NCBI GenBank assembly: GCA_039028155.1
Contig: JBCCIS010000010.1
Coordinates: 62,001-126,000 of the forward strand
From: Pseudomonadota bacterium
GTDB lineage: Bacteria > Pseudomonadota > Alphaproteobacteria > SP197
Direction: 5' to 3'
DNA: 64,000 bases
Positions 44,718 to 53,574 of the stretch are shown here, in pieces. The number at the start of each line of letters is the position of its first letter. Position 1 is the stretch's first letter. The position numbers and the translations under genes are program-made. The notes under the pieces were generated by a model. The model was not told the DNA's origin. It made no database searches and saw nothing but the letters and a program-made list of their open reading frames with translations.

Positions 44718-46142
44718 ATGAGCGGTGACCGCTATGATGTTTGCGTGATCGGCGCGGGGTCCGGCGGTTTGTCGGTCGCCTATGGCGCCAGTCACATGGG
44801 CGCGAAGGTCGCACTGATCGAGCGCGACCGCATGGGTGGCGACTGCCTGAATTTCGGCTGTGTACCATCGAAGGCGCTGCTGGCCGCGGGGCATGCGGCC
44901 GACGTCGTGCGCGATCCCGAAGCGTTCGGTGTGGCCGGCCATGAACCGGAGGTCACGTTCACAAGGGTGCGCGATCACATCAAGGACGTCATCGCGACCA
45001 TCGCGCCCAACGACTCCGTCGAGCGCTATGAAGGTTTCGGCGTTCACGTCGTGACGGACCACGCGCGATTTGTCGGACAGGACGAGATCGAGGCCGGCGG
45101 TGAGCGCCTGAGGGCGCGCCGCTTTGTCATCGCCACCGGCAGCCGCGCCATGGTGCCGCCGATACCCGGTCTCGACACCGTGCCCTTCATGACCAACGAG
45201 ACGGTATTCGATAATGGTGAGCGGCCCCAGCACTTGATCGTCATCGGCGGCGGACCGATCGGCTGTGAGCTCGCGCAAGCGCACCGGCACCTGGGCTCAG
45301 ACGTCACGGTGGTCGAGATGTTCTCGATCCTGCCGAAGGACGATGCCGACCTTGTCGATGTTGTTCGCCAGCGCCTGATCGAAGACGGCGTCAACCTGGT
45401 CGAGGGCGCGAAGGTACAGTCGGTTGCGATGCATGACGGCCAGATCCGCGTCACGGTCGAGCGTGATGGCGCGGAAGAGCATGTCGACGGCAGCCATCTT
45501 CTGGTCGCCGCCGGGCGCCGGCCCAACATCGAAGACATGGACCTTGAAAAAGCCGGTGTTGCCGTTGAGCGAACCGGCATCACCGTCGATCAGCGCCTGA
45601 GAACATCGAACAAGAAAATCTACGCCATCGGCGATTGCGCGGGCGGGTTTCAGTTCACCCATGTCGCCAACTATCACGCGGGGATCGTCATCCGGAACGC
45701 GCTGCTGCGCCTGCCGGCGAAGGTCAACTACAAAGCGCTTCCGTGGGTTACCTATACTGATCCCGAACTGGCCCATGTCGGCATAAGTGAAGAGCAGGCA
45801 CGCCGCGAGCACGGCGACAGCTTGCGCGTCCTGACCTTTCCCTATCACGAAAACGACCGCGCCATTGCCGAGCGTGAGACGACCGGCATGGTCAAGGCGG
45901 TCGTGTCCAAGAAAGGCAAGATCCTGGGCGCAACCATCGTCGGCGCCCATGCTGGCGAGATCATTCATCCCTGGGTTCTGGCGATCAGCAGTGGGCTTAA
46001 AATCGGCGCCATGGCGCAGATGATCGCGCCCTATCCGACAATGGGAGAGATCAACAAACGTGCGGCCGGCAGCTTTTACACGCCGAGCGTCTTCGGCCCG
46101 CGCATGAAGGCCGTCGTGCGGTTCCTGGGCCGCTTCGGCTGA
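44718..46142 (+). CDS. FAD-dependent pyridine nucleotide-disulfide oxidoreductase (mercuric-reductase-like)
   Basis: This 474-residue class I disulfide oxidoreductase has the FAD Rossmann motif VIGAGSGGLSVAYG, redox-active Cys43 and Cys48 (DCLNFGCVPSKA), an NAD(P)H Rossmann motif VIGGGPIGCELAQ and the second FAD motif KIYAIGDCAGG. The sequence is closest to the MerA/dihydrolipoamide dehydrogenase-like group beside VTT proteins. It lacks the C-terminal vicinal Cys pair and N-terminal HMA domain of true mercuric reductase, so mercury reduction is unlikely. Confidence 0.87.
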   Translation: MSGDRYDVCVIGAGSGGLSVAYGASHMGAKVALIERDRMGGDCLNFGCVPSKALLAAGHAADVVRDPEAFGVAGHEPEVTFTRVRDHIKDVIATIAPNDSVERYEGFGVHVVTDHARFVGQDEIEAGGERLRARRFVIATGSRAMVPPIPGLDTVPFMTNETVFDNGERPQHLIVIGGGPIGCELAQAHRHLGSDVTVVEMFSILPKDDADLVDVVRQRLIEDGVNLVEGAKVQSVAMHDGQIRVTVERDGAEEHVDGSHLLVAAGRRPNIEDMDLEKAGVAVERTGITVDQRLRTSNKKIYAIGDCAGGFQFTHVANYHAGIVIRNALLRLPAKVNYKALPWVTYTDPELAHVGISEEQARREHGDSLRVLTFPYHENDRAIAERETTGMVKAVVSKKGKILGATIVGAHAGEIIHPWVLAISSGLKIGAMAQMIAPYPTMGEINKRAAGSFYTPSVFGPRMKAVVRFLGRFG

Positions 46143-46192
46143 CGTGATTCCCAAACGTGGCCCCGATGGGCCGTGATGGCGTACACTGGCGC

Positions 46193-47662
46193 ATGGCCAA
46201 GTCCAACATAGAGATGCCGGGATTGTGGCGCGGGCTGTCGGCGCGGTTGATCGTGCTGACCGTGACCTTCGTCATGCTGGCCGAGATTTTGATCTTCGTG
46301 CCGTCGGTCTCGCGCTATCGGCTGAACTACCTGCAGCAGCATCTGGATGCGGCCTATCAGGCCAGCCTGGTCGTTCAGGCCGCGCCTAACGGCGTGGTCT
46401 CCACGGACCTTGCCTATGAGCTGCTCGACTACGTCGGCGTGAATTCGATCGCGTTGAAGATGGAGCACGCGTCCTATTTGATGCTGGGCCGGCCACCGAC
46501 GACCGTGAACAGCTATGATCTGGATAGCGCCAGTGTGTTCCAACTGATCACGGATGCGTTGGCGGCAATGGCGGCGCCCGAGGATGGGCCGATACGTGTC
46601 TATGGCTCGCCGACACGTGTTGACGGCGTGACCGTTCAGGTCACGCTCGATCCCGACGACCTGCATCAGGCGGTGTTGGAGTTCGGCACCCGTATTCTCG
46701 TGCTCTCCATCTTGATTTCCTTCATCACCGCGGGCCTCGTCTTCCTGGCGCTGCAGCGCCTGATGGTGAGGCCGATTCAGCGCATGACCGAGGACCTGAT
46801 CGCGTTTCGCGAAGCGCCGGAGGATGTGACACGCGGCATCGAAGTCTCGAACCGAAATGACGAGATCGGCATTGCCCAGCGTGAGCTGGCGGAAATGGAG
46901 CGCGGGCTGCGCGCGGCGCTGCGTCAACGCGCGCGGCTCGCGGCCGTCGGGTCGGCGGTCAGCAAGATCAGCCACGATCTCCGCAACATTCTGGCGACGG
47001 CGGCGCTTGTGTCCGATCGGCTGGGCAGTTCGGAGGACCCGCAGGTTCGCCGCCAGGCGCCGCTGGTCCTGGATGCGATCGATCGTGCCGTCAAGCTGTG
47101 CCAGGATACGCTCAGGTTCGCCCGCGCTGATGAACCGGATCTCGACATTCGGCGTTTCGAGTTGGCGCCGCTGGTCGACGAGGTCATCGCGTCTCTCGGC
47201 ACCGCGCCCGAGCAGGCGATAACCTGCCACAACGACATCGACGCGTCTGTTGTGGTGCAGGCCGACCGCGATCAGCTGTTCCGCGTCATCATGAATCTCA
47301 CCCGCAATGCGGTCGACGCGATGGCGCACCATGGCGGTGAGTTGACGATATCCGCGTCCCGCGGCGACACCACCACAACCATCGATGTCGCCGACAGCGG
47401 TCCGGGCATTCCCGATCGCATCAAGAGCCGATTGTTCGAGGCGTTTTCCGGTGGCGCAGGCGGTACCGGCCTGGGCCTTGCCATCGCGCGCGAACTCATG
47501 CGCGCCCATGGCGGCGATCTGGTGCTGCTGACCACCGGACCGACCGGCAGCACGTTCCGGATGACGCTGCCTAGTCGAGACGCAGGCAGAAGAACTTCAG
47601 ATAGGTCGACTCGGGAAGCGCGGGATGGATCGGATGATCAGGACTTGCGCCAGAGCGCCTGA
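46193..47662 (+). CDS. Orphan sensor histidine kinase
   Basis: This about 489-residue membrane kinase has TM1 (about 14-37), a periplasmic sensor region of about 125 residues, TM2 (ILVLSILISFITAGLVFLAL), a HAMP domain, then HisKA with the phospho-acceptor His261 (SKISHDLRN). HATPase motifs follow (N box MNLTRNAVDAM, G1 DVADSGPGIP, G2 GGTGLGLAIA). No response regulator gene is in the window. Alternative starts are GTG 46157 and ATG 46166. Its last 92 bp lie antisense inside the RlmI-like gene and encode a polar tail (RRTSDRSTREARDG). Confidence 0.86.
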   Translation: MAKSNIEMPGLWRGLSARLIVLTVTFVMLAEILIFVPSVSRYRLNYLQQHLDAAYQASLVVQAAPNGVVSTDLAYELLDYVGVNSIALKMEHASYLMLGRPPTTVNSYDLDSASVFQLITDALAAMAAPEDGPIRVYGSPTRVDGVTVQVTLDPDDLHQAVLEFGTRILVLSILISFITAGLVFLALQRLMVRPIQRMTEDLIAFREAPEDVTRGIEVSNRNDEIGIAQRELAEMERGLRAALRQRARLAAVGSAVSKISHDLRNILATAALVSDRLGSSEDPQVRRQAPLVLDAIDRAVKLCQDTLRFARADEPDLDIRRFELAPLVDEVIASLGTAPEQAITCHNDIDASVVVQADRDQLFRVIMNLTRNAVDAMAHHGGELTISASRGDTTTTIDVADSGPGIPDRIKSRLFEAFSGGAGGTGLGLAIARELMRAHGGDLVLLTTGPTGSTFRMTLPSRDAGRRTSDRSTREARDGSDDQDLRQSA

Positions 47663-48773
47663 CGACCCGCCCTTCGCGCCCTGAATCTCGCAGACCCAGC
47701 TTAATCTGTTCCAGGAGAAGATCCTCCGATACGTGATGAGAGCAGCTAGCGATCGCCAACCACCCGTCCGTGTCGACGAGGCGCGCGGCGAGGCGCGTCA
47801 GCTTGCGGTAACCTCTCGCCCCGGACTTCAGGTCCTTCTTCGTGCGCACGAAGGCCGGGGGGTCACAGATCACGATATCGAAACGCTCGCCGCGGTCGCG
47901 CCGCGCTTCCAGGTCGCCGAAAGCATCGCCCTGAGCGAATGTGCAAATCGTCGTGACGTTGTTTTTGTCCGCGGCGCGCCGGGCCAGATCCAACGCGGCC
48001 TCGGCGCGGTCGACCATGGTCACCGCGCGGGCGCCCGACCCGGCGGCGGCAAGACCGAACCCGCCGGTGTGGGCGTAGACATCCAGCACGCTCTGGTCTC
48101 GCGCCAAGCCTGCCATGAAGCGGCGGTTGTCCCGTTGGTCGAAGAACCAACCGGTCTTTTGACCAGCGGTGGGATCGGCAAGGTAGTGACAGTCGTTTTC
48201 GATGATGCTGATCGGCCCCTCAGATAGGTCGCCGATCACCTCGATCCGCTCCTCGAGTCCTTCCAAGTGTCGAACGGGACTATCGGCACGAACGACAATG
48301 GCGCGGGGCGATAGGCAGTCCTGGATGGCCGCAATCACTTCACCGCTCATGCGGTCCATGCCGGCGCTGTTGGGCTGCATAACGACGACATCGCCCAACC
48401 GGTCGACGATCAGACCGGGCAGACCATCGGCCTCGGCGTGGATCAGGCGGTAATAGGGTTCGGCAAAGAGTGCCTCGCGCATCGCCAAGGCCGACTGGAG
48501 CCGTTCGGCGAGGAAGGTTCTGTCGATCGTTACGTTGATGTCGCGGATCAAGAATCGCGCGGCGATCAGGGAGTGCGTGTTGAACATGGCGACGCCGAGG
48601 GCTTCGCCGCTATCGGTCATGACACGCACTAGACTGCCGGGCGCAAGCGCCTTGGCATCCTGATCCATGACGATCTCGTTCGAATAGACCCACGGGTGGC
48701 CGCTCTGGGCGCGCCGTCCAATGCGTGGCGACAGCTTGATCGGCGGATAGACGGCGTTCAACGGCTTGCTCAC
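47571..48773 (-). CDS. rlmI: RlmI-like class I SAM-dependent rRNA methyltransferase
   Basis: This 400-residue enzyme has an N-terminal PUA domain (RIGRRAQSGHPWVYSNEI and following), a linker, and a Rossmann methyltransferase domain. Motifs are LDVYAHTGGFGLAAAGSGAR (SAM), DIVICDPPAFV and ASCSHHVSED with the probable catalytic Cys. RlmI methylates C1962 of 23S rRNA. The start is GTG 48773; the frame continues upstream into unrelated sequence. Antisense overlap of 92 bp with the kinase. Confidence 0.86.
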   Translation of the reverse strand: MSKPLNAVYPPIKLSPRIGRRAQSGHPWVYSNEIVMDQDAKALAPGSLVRVMTDSGEALGVAMFNTHSLIAARFLIRDINVTIDRTFLAERLQSALAMREALFAEPYYRLIHAEADGLPGLIVDRLGDVVVMQPNSAGMDRMSGEVIAAIQDCLSPRAIVVRADSPVRHLEGLEERIEVIGDLSEGPISIIENDCHYLADPTAGQKTGWFFDQRDNRRFMAGLARDQSVLDVYAHTGGFGLAAAGSGARAVTMVDRAEAALDLARRAADKNNVTTICTFAQGDAFGDLEARRDRGERFDIVICDPPAFVRTKKDLKSGARGYRKLTRLAARLVDTDGWLAIASCSHHVSEDLLLEQIKLGLRDSGREGRVVRRSGASPDHPIHPALPESTYLKFFCLRLD

Positions 48774-48818
48774 TTGTCTGCTATGCTGGCGGCGCTGACA
48801 TAACAGGTGGGATCGGGG

Positions 48819-49586
48819 ATGGACATCGATTTTGGGCGTACGGCCGACGACTACGGGACTCACCGCGCGGGGTTCCCCGATCGTTTCTTCGATCGCGTCA
48901 TCGCCGGCGGCCTGGTCCAGCCCGGTCACGAGTTGCTCGACCTTGGCACCGGTACCGGCAGCCTGGCGCGCGGCTTCGCCCATCGTGGGTGTGGCGTCAC
49001 CGGCCTTGATCCTTCGCGCGAGCTGCTCGCCGAGGCGGCGCGCCTAGCCGGTGAGACGGGGCTTGAGGTAACGTGGGTCGAGGGAACGGCGGAAGAGGCG
49101 GGGCTCGACGGCGATGCGTTCGACGTAGTGACCGCCGGCCAATGCTGGCATTGGTTCGACAGGCCGAGAGCGGCGGAGGAAGTGTGCCGCCTGTTACGCC
49201 CTGGCGGCCGTGTCATCATCGCCCACTTCGATTGGATCCCGCTGACCGGCAACCTGGTCGCGGCGACGGAAGGCCTGATCGAAAAACACAATCCCGCCTG
49301 GGCCTACGGCGGCCACACTGGCATTAATCGCGAGTGGCTAACCGATCTGGCCCTTGCCGGTTTCACGGACTTGGAAACGGCGTCGTTCGACCACATGCAG
49401 CGCTATAGCCACGCTGCATGGCGCGGACGGATCCGGGCGAGCGCCGGGGTCGCAGCGAGCCTGTCGCCTGAGGAAGTCGAAGCCTTCGACCGTGAACTCG
49501 CCACGCTGCTGGCCCGGGATTTCCCCGATGACCCGCTTATCGCCCACCATCGTGTTTGGTGGGTGACCGCCGTGGCGCCTGGCTGA
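48819..49586 (+). CDS. Class I SAM-dependent methyltransferase (UbiE/Ubie-like)
   Basis: This 255-residue methyltransferase starts MDIDFGRTADDYGTHRAG. The SAM motif is LLDLGTGTGSLARGF, with VTGLDPSRELLAEA, then FDVVTAGQCWHWFD and LRPGGRVIIAHFDWIP. The substrate is unknown. It starts at an ATG after GGGG; a GTG at 48807 is possible. It is divergent from the RlmI-like gene and convergent with GGT (adjacent stops). Confidence 0.82.
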   Translation: MDIDFGRTADDYGTHRAGFPDRFFDRVIAGGLVQPGHELLDLGTGTGSLARGFAHRGCGVTGLDPSRELLAEAARLAGETGLEVTWVEGTAEEAGLDGDAFDVVTAGQCWHWFDRPRAAEEVCRLLRPGGRVIIAHFDWIPLTGNLVAATEGLIEKHNPAWAYGGHTGINREWLTDLALAGFTDLETASFDHMQRYSHAAWRGRIRASAGVAASLSPEEVEAFDRELATLLARDFPDDPLIAHHRVWWVTAVAPG

Positions 49587-51296
49587 TTACTGGCCGAGCG
49601 CGGTACCTTCGCGGCGCGGATCGGCGCCGCCATAGATGACGCCGTCGACAATGTGGAAGCCGTGCAGTCCGGTCGTGTGCACGCGAAGCGATACGTCATG
49701 GCCCATGTCTTCGAGGTCGTCCTGCAAGTCTGCGAGTGATGTGCCGTCTTCCAGTTCGGTGGTGCCGTTACGGTTGACGTGGTGCGGCAACTCGATCGCG
49801 GCTTGAATGTCGAGGCCCCAGTCGAGATTGGCGATCACGGTTTTTGCGACATAGGCAATGATACGTGATCCGCCGACCGTACCGACCGCCATCACCAGGC
49901 GGCCTTCCTGATCCAGCACGATCATCGGTGCCATGGACGAGCGCGGACGTTTGCCTGGTTCGACACGATTGGCGACGAGCTGACCGTCGATCTCCGGTAC
50001 GAAGGAGAAGTCGGTCAGTTCGTTGTTCAACATGAAACCATCGACCATCAGACGGCTGCCAAACGCCTGTTCGATGCTGGTGGTCATGGAAACGGCGTTG
50101 CCGTCGCGGTCGACAATGCTGACATGGCTGGTGGAATAGCCGACTGATGCGTCGGGGTCGGGTGCCAAGAAACTGTGATCGCTATCCGGCGGCGTACCCG
50201 CTTCTGCCTCGCCCATACTTGATCCCGGATCGATCAGCGTGGCGCGCTCGGCAAGATAGTCCTTGTCGAGCAGGCCCGCGATCGGCACGGCAACGAAGTC
50301 GTTATCGCCGATGTAGAGGTTCCGGTCGGCATAGGCGAGGCGACTTGCCTCCGAGACCATATGGACCGCCTCAAGCGAAGCCGGCTCGACTGACTGGATC
50401 TCATGGTTTTCTAGCAACAGGAGGATCTGCAACACGGTAATCCCGCCGGAACTGGGCGGTCCCATGCCGCAGATCTTCCAGACCCGATAGGGCGCACAGA
50501 CCGGCGGACGTTCCTTGGCTTGATAGGCGGCAAAGTCGTCCAGGGCGAGAAGACCCGGATTGACGGATGCGCCTTCGACCATGGCGACGATGCTCTCGGC
50601 GATCGGGCCTTCGTAGAACGCATCGGCGCCGCCTTCGGCGATCTGGCGCAAGGTCGCCGCATAATCCGGGTTAACCAGCCGGGTGCCCACCGGTTTTCGC
50701 TCACCGTTATGGTCGAAATAGAAGTTGAAGAAGGTCGGAAATCGCTCGGGCTCCTCGACCCAATCCAGCACCTCGTGGAGACGCGGCGACATGGTGAATC
50801 CGTTCTCGGCAAGCCCGATGGCCGGCTCGAACAAGTCCGCCCACGGCAGCTTCCCGTGACGTGCGTGAACCATCTCGAGCATTTTGACGACACCAGGCGT
50901 GCCAACCGGCAGGCCGCCTTCCGATGCTGTCGTCCACGACATCGGTTCGCCGTCCGGTTCAAGGAACAGAGCGGGAGTGGCTGCCAATGGCGCGGTCTCG
51001 CGGCCATCGAACGATGTCACCGTCCGCTCGTCGGCGTCATAGAACAACAGGAACGCGCCACCGCCGATGCCCGACGATTGTGGTTCGACCAGGCCCAGCA
51101 CCATCTGGGCCGCGATCGCCGCATCGACCGCGCTGCCGCCGGCAACGATCATGTCACGCGCGGCCTTGGTCGCCAGAGGATTGGCCGTCGAGGCCATGAA
51201 GTCCTCGGAGACGACCGGGCCGGCGGCCCAACTGTCATGGCGTCCGAACGGCAGGACGAACAAACCTATCAGTGCTAACGCGACCAACAAACGCAT
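49587..51296 (-). CDS. ggt: Gamma-glutamyltransferase
   Basis: This 569-residue Ntn-hydrolase precursor has a signal peptide (RLLVALALIGLFVLPFGRHDSWA) and autocleaves before the nucleophile Thr in NAVSMTTSIEQAFGS. Other motifs are GGGAFLLFYDA, MGPPSSGGI and the C-terminal GTVGGSRIIAYV. It cleaves the gamma-glutamyl bond of glutathione in the periplasm. The start is the ATG 51296 with GGAG upstream. Conserved PRxS(x)MxP-like RPRSSMAPMIV is intact. Confidence 0.93.
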   Translation of the reverse strand: MRLLVALALIGLFVLPFGRHDSWAAGPVVSEDFMASTANPLATKAARDMIVAGGSAVDAAIAAQMVLGLVEPQSSGIGGGAFLLFYDADERTVTSFDGRETAPLAATPALFLEPDGEPMSWTTASEGGLPVGTPGVVKMLEMVHARHGKLPWADLFEPAIGLAENGFTMSPRLHEVLDWVEEPERFPTFFNFYFDHNGERKPVGTRLVNPDYAATLRQIAEGGADAFYEGPIAESIVAMVEGASVNPGLLALDDFAAYQAKERPPVCAPYRVWKICGMGPPSSGGITVLQILLLLENHEIQSVEPASLEAVHMVSEASRLAYADRNLYIGDNDFVAVPIAGLLDKDYLAERATLIDPGSSMGEAEAGTPPDSDHSFLAPDPDASVGYSTSHVSIVDRDGNAVSMTTSIEQAFGSRLMVDGFMLNNELTDFSFVPEIDGQLVANRVEPGKRPRSSMAPMIVLDQEGRLVMAVGTVGGSRIIAYVAKTVIANLDWGLDIQAAIELPHHVNRNGTTELEDGTSLADLQDDLEDMGHDVSLRVHTTGLHGFHIVDGVIYGGADPRREGTALGQ

Positions 51297-51392
51297 GACC
51301 AAACTCCAGGGTCCGCAAGGACGGGCGAAGCGGCTATTCTTTGGGCCAGGCGATTGATTGGCAAGACATGTGACAGGCGGAGGGCAGGGGCG

Positions 51393-51818
51393 TTGTTCCT
51401 AGGAATCGTGATTTCCATCGTTCTGGTACTGATTACGATCGGCATCCATTTCGAGTTCCTGCGGCAGATGCCGAACATCGCCGAGAAGATCAACGTGCGA
51501 CCGCGGCTGAGAATTTTGATCGTCATGGTCGGCGCGTTCGTGGCGCACACCCTGGAGATCTACTTCTTCGCGCTTGGCTACTGGCTGCTCGACTCGATCT
51601 ATCCGCCCGAGCTGTTCGACGGCGTCTTTGACGGCGAGTTCATGGACTATGTCTATTTCTCCGCGGCGTCCTATACCTCGCTTGGTGTCGGCGATATCTG
51701 GCCCCTGGGCCCGGTTCGCATCATCAGCGGTTCGGAGGCGCTTACTGGCCTGATCATGATCGCCTGGACCGCCTCCTTCACCTACCTGATGATGGGTCGA
51801 TACTGGCACCAGAAGTAG
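51393..51818 (+). CDS. Small two-helix ion-channel-like membrane protein
   Basis: This about 141-residue protein has two or more transmembrane helices and a pore-like segment SYTSLGVGDIWPLGPVRI. That segment resembles the K+ channel P-loop but has SLGVGD in place of TVGYGD. After the pore is ALTGLIMIAWTASFTYLMM, an inner helix as in Ion_trans_2 proteins. The start is uncertain: TTG 51393 follows AGGGG, while TTG 51354 would add 13 residues. No ligand domain is present. Confidence 0.7.
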   Translation: MFLGIVISIVLVLITIGIHFEFLRQMPNIAEKINVRPRLRILIVMVGAFVAHTLEIYFFALGYWLLDSIYPPELFDGVFDGEFMDYVYFSAASYTSLGVGDIWPLGPVRIISGSEALTGLIMIAWTASFTYLMMGRYWHQK

Positions 51819-51852
51819 AAATTCCGAAAAAGCGGCTTACCGAGGAGGAACC

Positions 51853-52857
51853 ATGGCGCGTCCAGGTTCACGCAACCTGATCACCGATGTCGACGGCATC
51901 AAGGTCGGCAGCGCGGAGGATCACGATGCGCGCAGCGGCGTCACCGTGGTTCTGCCGGACGCCCGCACGACTTGTGCGGTCGACGTGCGTGGCGGCGCGC
52001 CGGGTACCCGCGAGACCGAAGCGCTCGACCCGACATGCCTGGTCGACGCCGTCGACGCGGTCGTCTTAAGTGGCGGATCGGCGTTCGGCCTCGACGCGGC
52101 ATCCGGCGTCATGAGCTGGCTTGCCCAGGCCGGCCGGGGCTTTGAGGTGGGCGGCATGACGGTCCCCATCGTGCCGGCGGCGATCCTGTTCGATCTGTTG
52201 AACGGCGGCGACAAGAGCTGGGTTGCCGAGCCGCCCTATCGCGCGCTTGGCCATCGGGCAGCCCAGAACGCCTGTGAGTCGTTCGATCTGGGCAATGCGG
52301 GGGCGGGACTGGGCGCGTCTGCCGGTACGCTGAAGGGCGGCCTGGGCAGTGCATCCGCCGTCTCAAACGACGGCCTTCAGGTCGCCGCCTTGGTCGCGGT
52401 GAACTGCGTCGGTTCCGCTGTCATACCCGACACCGGCACGCTGTGGGCCTGGCCGTTTGAACAACAGCGCGAGATGGGCGGCCAGAAACCGCCGACGTTT
52501 GATGGCGACCTAGCGTTGGCGGAGGCCATGCCCGGCCTACCGGGCGAGAACACCACAATCGGCGTCGTCGCCTGCAACGCCCGGCTATCCAAGGCCCAGG
52601 CCGAACGCGTGGCGATCATGACCCATGACGGTTATGCGCGTGCCATCCGTCCGGTTCACACACCCTTCGACGGCGACACGGTCTTCTCGCTCGCCACGGC
52701 AACGTGGGGCCCCGATGCGGTTGAATCGGACCTTGTCATGCGTATCGGTGGTCTTGCCGCGGACTGCATGACGCGGGCCGTCGGACGCGCCATTTGGCAT
52801 GCCGAAAGTCTGGGTGACCTGAAAAGCTATCGCGACACGCATGCCGGTGCGGACTAA
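51853..52857 (+). CDS. P1 family peptidase (DmpA-like aminopeptidase)
   Basis: This 334-residue P1/DmpA family Ntn-like peptidase has LSGGSAFGLDAASGVMSWL, GGLGSASAVSNDG and the cleavage-site region TPFDGDTVFSLATATWG, where Thr would be the nucleophile after autoprocessing. These enzymes act as aminopeptidases or amidases on D- or beta-amino acid peptides. No signal peptide is seen. AGGAGGA precedes the ATG by 6 nt. It lies next to GGT and may take part in peptide salvage. Confidence 0.87.
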   Translation: MARPGSRNLITDVDGIKVGSAEDHDARSGVTVVLPDARTTCAVDVRGGAPGTRETEALDPTCLVDAVDAVVLSGGSAFGLDAASGVMSWLAQAGRGFEVGGMTVPIVPAAILFDLLNGGDKSWVAEPPYRALGHRAAQNACESFDLGNAGAGLGASAGTLKGGLGSASAVSNDGLQVAALVAVNCVGSAVIPDTGTLWAWPFEQQREMGGQKPPTFDGDLALAEAMPGLPGENTTIGVVACNARLSKAQAERVAIMTHDGYARAIRPVHTPFDGDTVFSLATATWGPDAVESDLVMRIGGLAADCMTRAVGRAIWHAESLGDLKSYRDTHAGAD

Positions 52858-52878
52858 ACTCGGCGCGAAGGGGGTGCC

Positions 52879-53568
52879 ATGCCGACTGTGCTTGTGACCG
52901 GCGCCAGCCGGGGATTGGGGCTTGAGTTCGTCCGCCAATACGCCGAGTCCGGCTGGACGGTTCATGCCGGCGCCCGCGACCCCGATACCGCCCCCTTGTT
53001 GCAGGAGGCAGCCACGCTTGGCGACGTCCATTGCCATCATCTCGACGTCGCTGACCGCGATCAGATCGCCGCGTTGGCCGACTCGCTGATCGGACAGCCG
53101 GTCGACCTCCTGATCAACAACGCCGGGCTATGGGCCGGCGAAGACGAGGCTTACGGTCGTGTCACCGACGACCTGTGGATGGAGGAGTTTCGCGTCCATG
53201 TCTTCGGCACGATGGCGATGTGCGAAGCCTTCGTCGACAACGTAGCGGCGAGCGACAGGAAGCAGATCGTGAACATCTCCAGCGGCAACGGCAGCCTGGC
53301 CTGGGATGCCAATGTCAGCGACTACGCCTACAACACCAGCAAGGCGGCGTTGAACATGATCACCCGCAGCATGGCGGTCGACCTCGCCGACCGTGGCATC
53401 ATTGTCGTCGCCTATTCGCCCGGTTTTGTTGCCACCGATATGTCAGGGCCTGACGCGGATCTGACGCCCGTGGAGAGCATAGGTGCCCTGCGGCAGTTGA
53501 TTGAGGCCCTGACCCCCGCCGACACCGGAACGTTTCGCCGCTACAACGGCGAGACTATTCCCTGGTAG
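52879..53568 (+). CDS. Short-chain dehydrogenase/reductase, C-factor-like (first copy)
   Basis: This 229-residue classical SDR has the NAD(P) motif VTGASRGLGLEF, LLINNAGLWAGE, catalytic Ser in NISSGNGSL, and YAYNTSKAAL with Tyr-x3-Lys. It resembles CsgA/sniffer-type SDRs. The next gene is a close paralogue. Small-molecule substrate unknown. Starts 21 bp after the P1 peptidase stop. Confidence 0.87.
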   Translation: MPTVLVTGASRGLGLEFVRQYAESGWTVHAGARDPDTAPLLQEAATLGDVHCHHLDVADRDQIAALADSLIGQPVDLLINNAGLWAGEDEAYGRVTDDLWMEEFRVHVFGTMAMCEAFVDNVAASDRKQIVNISSGNGSLAWDANVSDYAYNTSKAALNMITRSMAVDLADRGIIVVAYSPGFVATDMSGPDADLTPVESIGALRQLIEALTPADTGTFRRYNGETIPW

Positions 53569-53574
53569 CCGCCG

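Noticed and set aside
44718-46142. Mercuric reductase (mer operon)
   Set aside because: No merR/T/P genes, no HMA domain and no C-terminal vicinal cysteines; a general FAD disulfide reductase is better supported.
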